Shown: positions 6,238 to 7,229 of the stretch, piece after piece
Layout: every line of letters starts with the position of its first letter
How positions within the stretch are numbered: position 1 is the first letter of the stretch
From: an uncultured Blautia sp.
GTDB taxonomy: Bacteria; Bacillota; Clostridia; Lachnospirales; Lachnospiraceae
Reading direction: 5' to 3'
Length of the DNA stretch: 7,229 nt
Assembly: GCA_934373235.1 (NCBI GenBank)
Contig: CAKROW010000103.1
Span: 1 to 7,229, forward strand
Notes under the pieces: generated by a model
What the model saw: the letters and a program-made list of their open reading frames with translations, nothing else
Told to the model about the DNA's origin: nothing
Databases searched by the model: none
Position numbers and translations under genes: made by a program

Positions 6238-6378
6238 TCATTTTGGGACCCAAAGTAGATCTTTTCTCCAACAGACAGTGACACATTCTTCCTCGGTTTC
6301 TAAAGGTATATCAAAGTCCAAAATCATTTTGATAAGGGCTTCTCTGATACGTCCTTTTAAATGTGCTTCATTTCTTAC
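6238..6378 (-). pseudogene. C-terminal stump of a Tn916 Orf8-like HTH protein
   Basis: A frame of about 46 codons ends at TGA 6240-6238. Its HLKGRIREALIKMILDFDI segment resembles the C-terminal end (charged residues, then LETKLI...ILxFD) of the helix-turn-helix proteins encoded directly after the sigma gene in Tn916/Tn1549-family elements. There is no start codon in this frame before the similarity begins, and the N-terminal HTH portion, normally some 60-90 residues, is absent. The nearby ATG at 6371-6369, with AAGGAG upstream, is in another frame and stops after four codons, which fits an internal deletion. Recognition is from memory of the family on a short segment. Confidence 0.5.
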
Positions 6379-6794
6379 TTTTCTCCTTTTAGTATTTTTT
6401 TCATAAGTTCCAATGAGTTATACCGATTTTGAAATACTCCACTTCTGGAAATATTCTGCAATTTAGCAATCTCGGTATCGCTCATTTCTAAGAAGTAGTA
6501 CATGAGTAAGTTCTCACGGTTACGGTCAGACAGCTTTTTCAAGGCTTCTGCCAATTCATCATCAAGAATACTAATATCGTTGCCACATACATTGAATAAT
6601 GTATAGTCGCTGTCGTAATCGTCTAAAACGGATAATTTTTCAATCACTAGTTCTGGAAGTTCACAAAAAGGAATTTCCTTATTTTTTCTCCGTTTTAATT
6701 CTTTCTGATAATTTCTTACAATGCCTTTTGTAACTTTCTTTAACTTACATTCAAATTGACATTGTATTGTTTTCTGGAAATCAGACGGCTTCAT
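6375..6794 (-). CDS. Small sigma-70 region-4-like factor of a conjugative element
   Basis: 139 residues from ATG 6794. The N-terminal half is lysine-rich and helical (1-58). Residues about 79-134 match sigma-70 region 4: LAEALKKLSDRNRENLLMYY, then the helix-turn-helix EMSDTEIAKLQNISRSGVFQ (103-122), then the NRYNSLELMKKIL tail. This is the type found as Tn916 Orf7 and in Tn1549-like elements. There is no region 2, so it is probably an accessory regulator of element genes rather than a housekeeping sigma. AGAGGGTGAG precedes the chosen ATG. Starting further upstream would run the frame through a terminator hairpin at 6926-6955, so the long form is rejected. The frame appears intact although its partners are truncated or missing. 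Confidence 0.82.
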   Translation of the reverse strand: MKPSDFQKTIQCQFECKLKKVTKGIVRNYQKELKRRKNKEIPFCELPELVIEKLSVLDDYDSDYTLFNVCGNDISILDDELAEALKKLSDRNRENLLMYYFLEMSDTEIAKLQNISRSGVFQNRYNSLELMKKILKGEK

Positions 6795-6887
6795 AATCTC
6801 ACCCTCTTTCCAGCTATGACTTGAAAAGTGTTTATCCCTCTTTCCGCACCATATCTGTACAGCAAGGTGTGATTTGCTAAGCTGAAG

Positions 6888-6914
6888 CCGAAAAAAGTTA
6901 GAAAATTTTTTCGG
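6888..6914. repeat. 9-bp inverted repeat with A/T arms upstream of the sigma gene
   Basis: Arms CCGAAAAAA (6888-6896) and TTTTTTCGG (6906-6914) with a 9-nt spacer. It follows directly on the T-run of the 6926-6955 terminator. Its A-run could pair with the terminator's U-tract, giving a possible alternative fold, but it has no T-run of its own on the minus strand. Confidence 0.4.
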
Positions 6915-6918
6915 GTAC

Positions 6919-6955
6919 AAAAAAAGCCCGCACAAAACATATAGTCTGTACGAGC
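6919..6955 (-). terminator. Rho-independent terminator / attenuator upstream of the sigma gene
   Basis: A 9-bp stem with two G-U pairs (GCTCGTACA at 6955-6947, TGTGCGGGC at 6934-6926), a 12-nt loop, then seven T residues (6925-6919) on the minus strand. It lies between the 14-codon leader ORF and the sigma gene, the arrangement expected for transcription attenuation as known for tet(M) in Tn916. With no intact gene between the two terminators, its likely job is to control read-through into the sigma gene. Confidence 0.72.
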
Positions 6956-6998
6956 TAAGATATTAAAATATTCAGTTGTATTAGCGCATGGATTGCTG

Positions 6999-7043
6999 TT
7001 AAGTTGTTCTTGAGTTTTTGGTAAATTGCTTAAAACACTTCAT
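6999..7043 (-). CDS. Putative 14-codon leader peptide
   Basis: ATG at 7043 with a strong GGGGGA Shine-Dalgarno 6 nt upstream; it encodes MKCFKQFTKNSRTT and ends with TAA. A very short ORF with a good ribosome binding site 44 nt before an intrinsic terminator is the usual layout of a translation-controlled attenuator. An extended -10 (TGCTATTAT, 7066-7058) lies just upstream, but it would place the start point inside the Shine-Dalgarno, so the real promoter may be further up. The rest of the 6795-7154 gap holds the two hairpins listed separately and no other gene. The peptide sequence itself is not one I recognise. Confidence 0.42.
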   Translation of the reverse strand: MKCFKQFTKNSRTT

Positions 7044-7126
7044 ACACAATCCCCCGTATAATAGCATATAACCATTACCTTCAAACAAAGAATACAACCT
7101 AATTTTGAAGATTTCTTAAAGATATG

Positions 7127-7153
7127 AAAAAAGAACGACAAATAAGCCGTTCT
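7127..7153 (-). terminator. Rho-independent terminator of the histidine kinase gene
   Basis: An 8-bp stem with one G-U pair (arms 7153-7146 and 7139-7132), a 6-nt loop and then a T-run (7131-7127) on the minus strand, starting 2 nt after the kinase stop codon. It closes the upstream two-component unit. Confidence 0.75.
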
Positions 7154-7154
7154 C

Positions 7155-7229
7155 TTATAATGGTAACTTTACAGTAACTTTGGCACCTTTGGTTTCTGTG
7201 GAATTATCTAGCAGAAGTTTTCCTTTATG
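7155..7229 (-). CDS. Sensor histidine kinase, C-terminal end (partial)
   Basis: Only the last 24 codons are in the window. They encode HKGKLLLDNSTETKGAKVTVKLPL and a TAA stop. The pattern is a hydrophobic strand, an acidic turn, K-G-A and then VTVKLP-L. This is the G2-box and terminal beta strand of GHKL ATPase domains, as in VanS/BceS-type kinases (compare G-K-G-T-x-F-x-x-x-L-P). In Tn1549-like elements a two-component system often sits upstream of the sigma/HTH pair, which agrees with the neighbours. The ligand and partner regulator cannot be seen. Confidence 0.65.
   Translation of the reverse strand, partial: HKGKLLLDNSTETKGAKVTVKLPL

Noticed and set aside
6375..6935. Long form of the sigma protein starting at 6935
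   Set aside because: The extra 47 residues run through the terminator and the inverted repeat; a good Shine-Dalgarno marks ATG 6794 instead.
6981..6989. ATG-CGC-TAA mini-ORF between the leader peptide and the terminator
   Set aside because: Two codons without a Shine-Dalgarno; expected by chance.
1..7229. CRISPR arrays, complete insertion sequences or tRNA genes
   Set aside because: No regularly spaced repeats, transposase motifs or cloverleaf-like sequences with T-loop GTTCGA were seen on either strand.

Overview
The window looks like chromosomal DNA from a moderately AT-rich Gram-positive gut Clostridia, most likely Lachnospiraceae. This rests on AGGAGG-type ribosome binding sites, the CvpA/DUF5711 pair, the style of the rRNA leader and the Tn916/Tn1549-like sigma gene. 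Genus was not determined. Every gene I can support is on the minus strand, so transcription runs from right to left.

Right edge (about 6240-7229): relic of an integrative conjugative element. It holds the last 24 codons of a sensor histidine kinase and its terminator, a 14-codon leader-like ORF followed by a second terminator (a possible attenuator), an intact small sigma-70 region-4 protein, and the C-terminal stump of a Tn916 Orf8-like HTH protein. The excisionase and integrase that normally follow are not here; the chromosome resumes directly with the FHA operon.

Centre (2893-6171): a compact three-gene operon in which every product carries an FHA domain. In transcription order these are a small FHA protein, a signal-peptide/VWA/TM/FHA protein and a PrsW-like intramembrane protease with a C-terminal FHA domain. 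The second and third genes overlap by ATGA. I infer an envelope phospho-signalling and proteolysis module: the VWA domain is outside, the FHA domains are probably cytosolic, and the protease is in the membrane. Each FHA domain departs from the canonical GR / SxxH / NG core in a different way. This is the best candidate for an undescribed system in the window.

Scar (about 2574-2832): two unrelated decayed fragments joined head to tail, the N-terminus of a metallophosphoesterase (with an apparent +1 shift in an A-run just after its start) and a middle piece of an AAA-ATPase_like/DUF1703 protein.

Left part (433-2542): a promoter inside the scar ORF drives DUF5711 and then cvpA, ending at a strong intrinsic terminator. 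Beyond it are three tandem near-consensus promoters spaced 102 and 100 bp apart, each with TTGACA and a 17-bp spacer. They lead into a boxA-like leader that runs off the left edge, almost certainly an rRNA operon whose 16S gene lies just outside the window.
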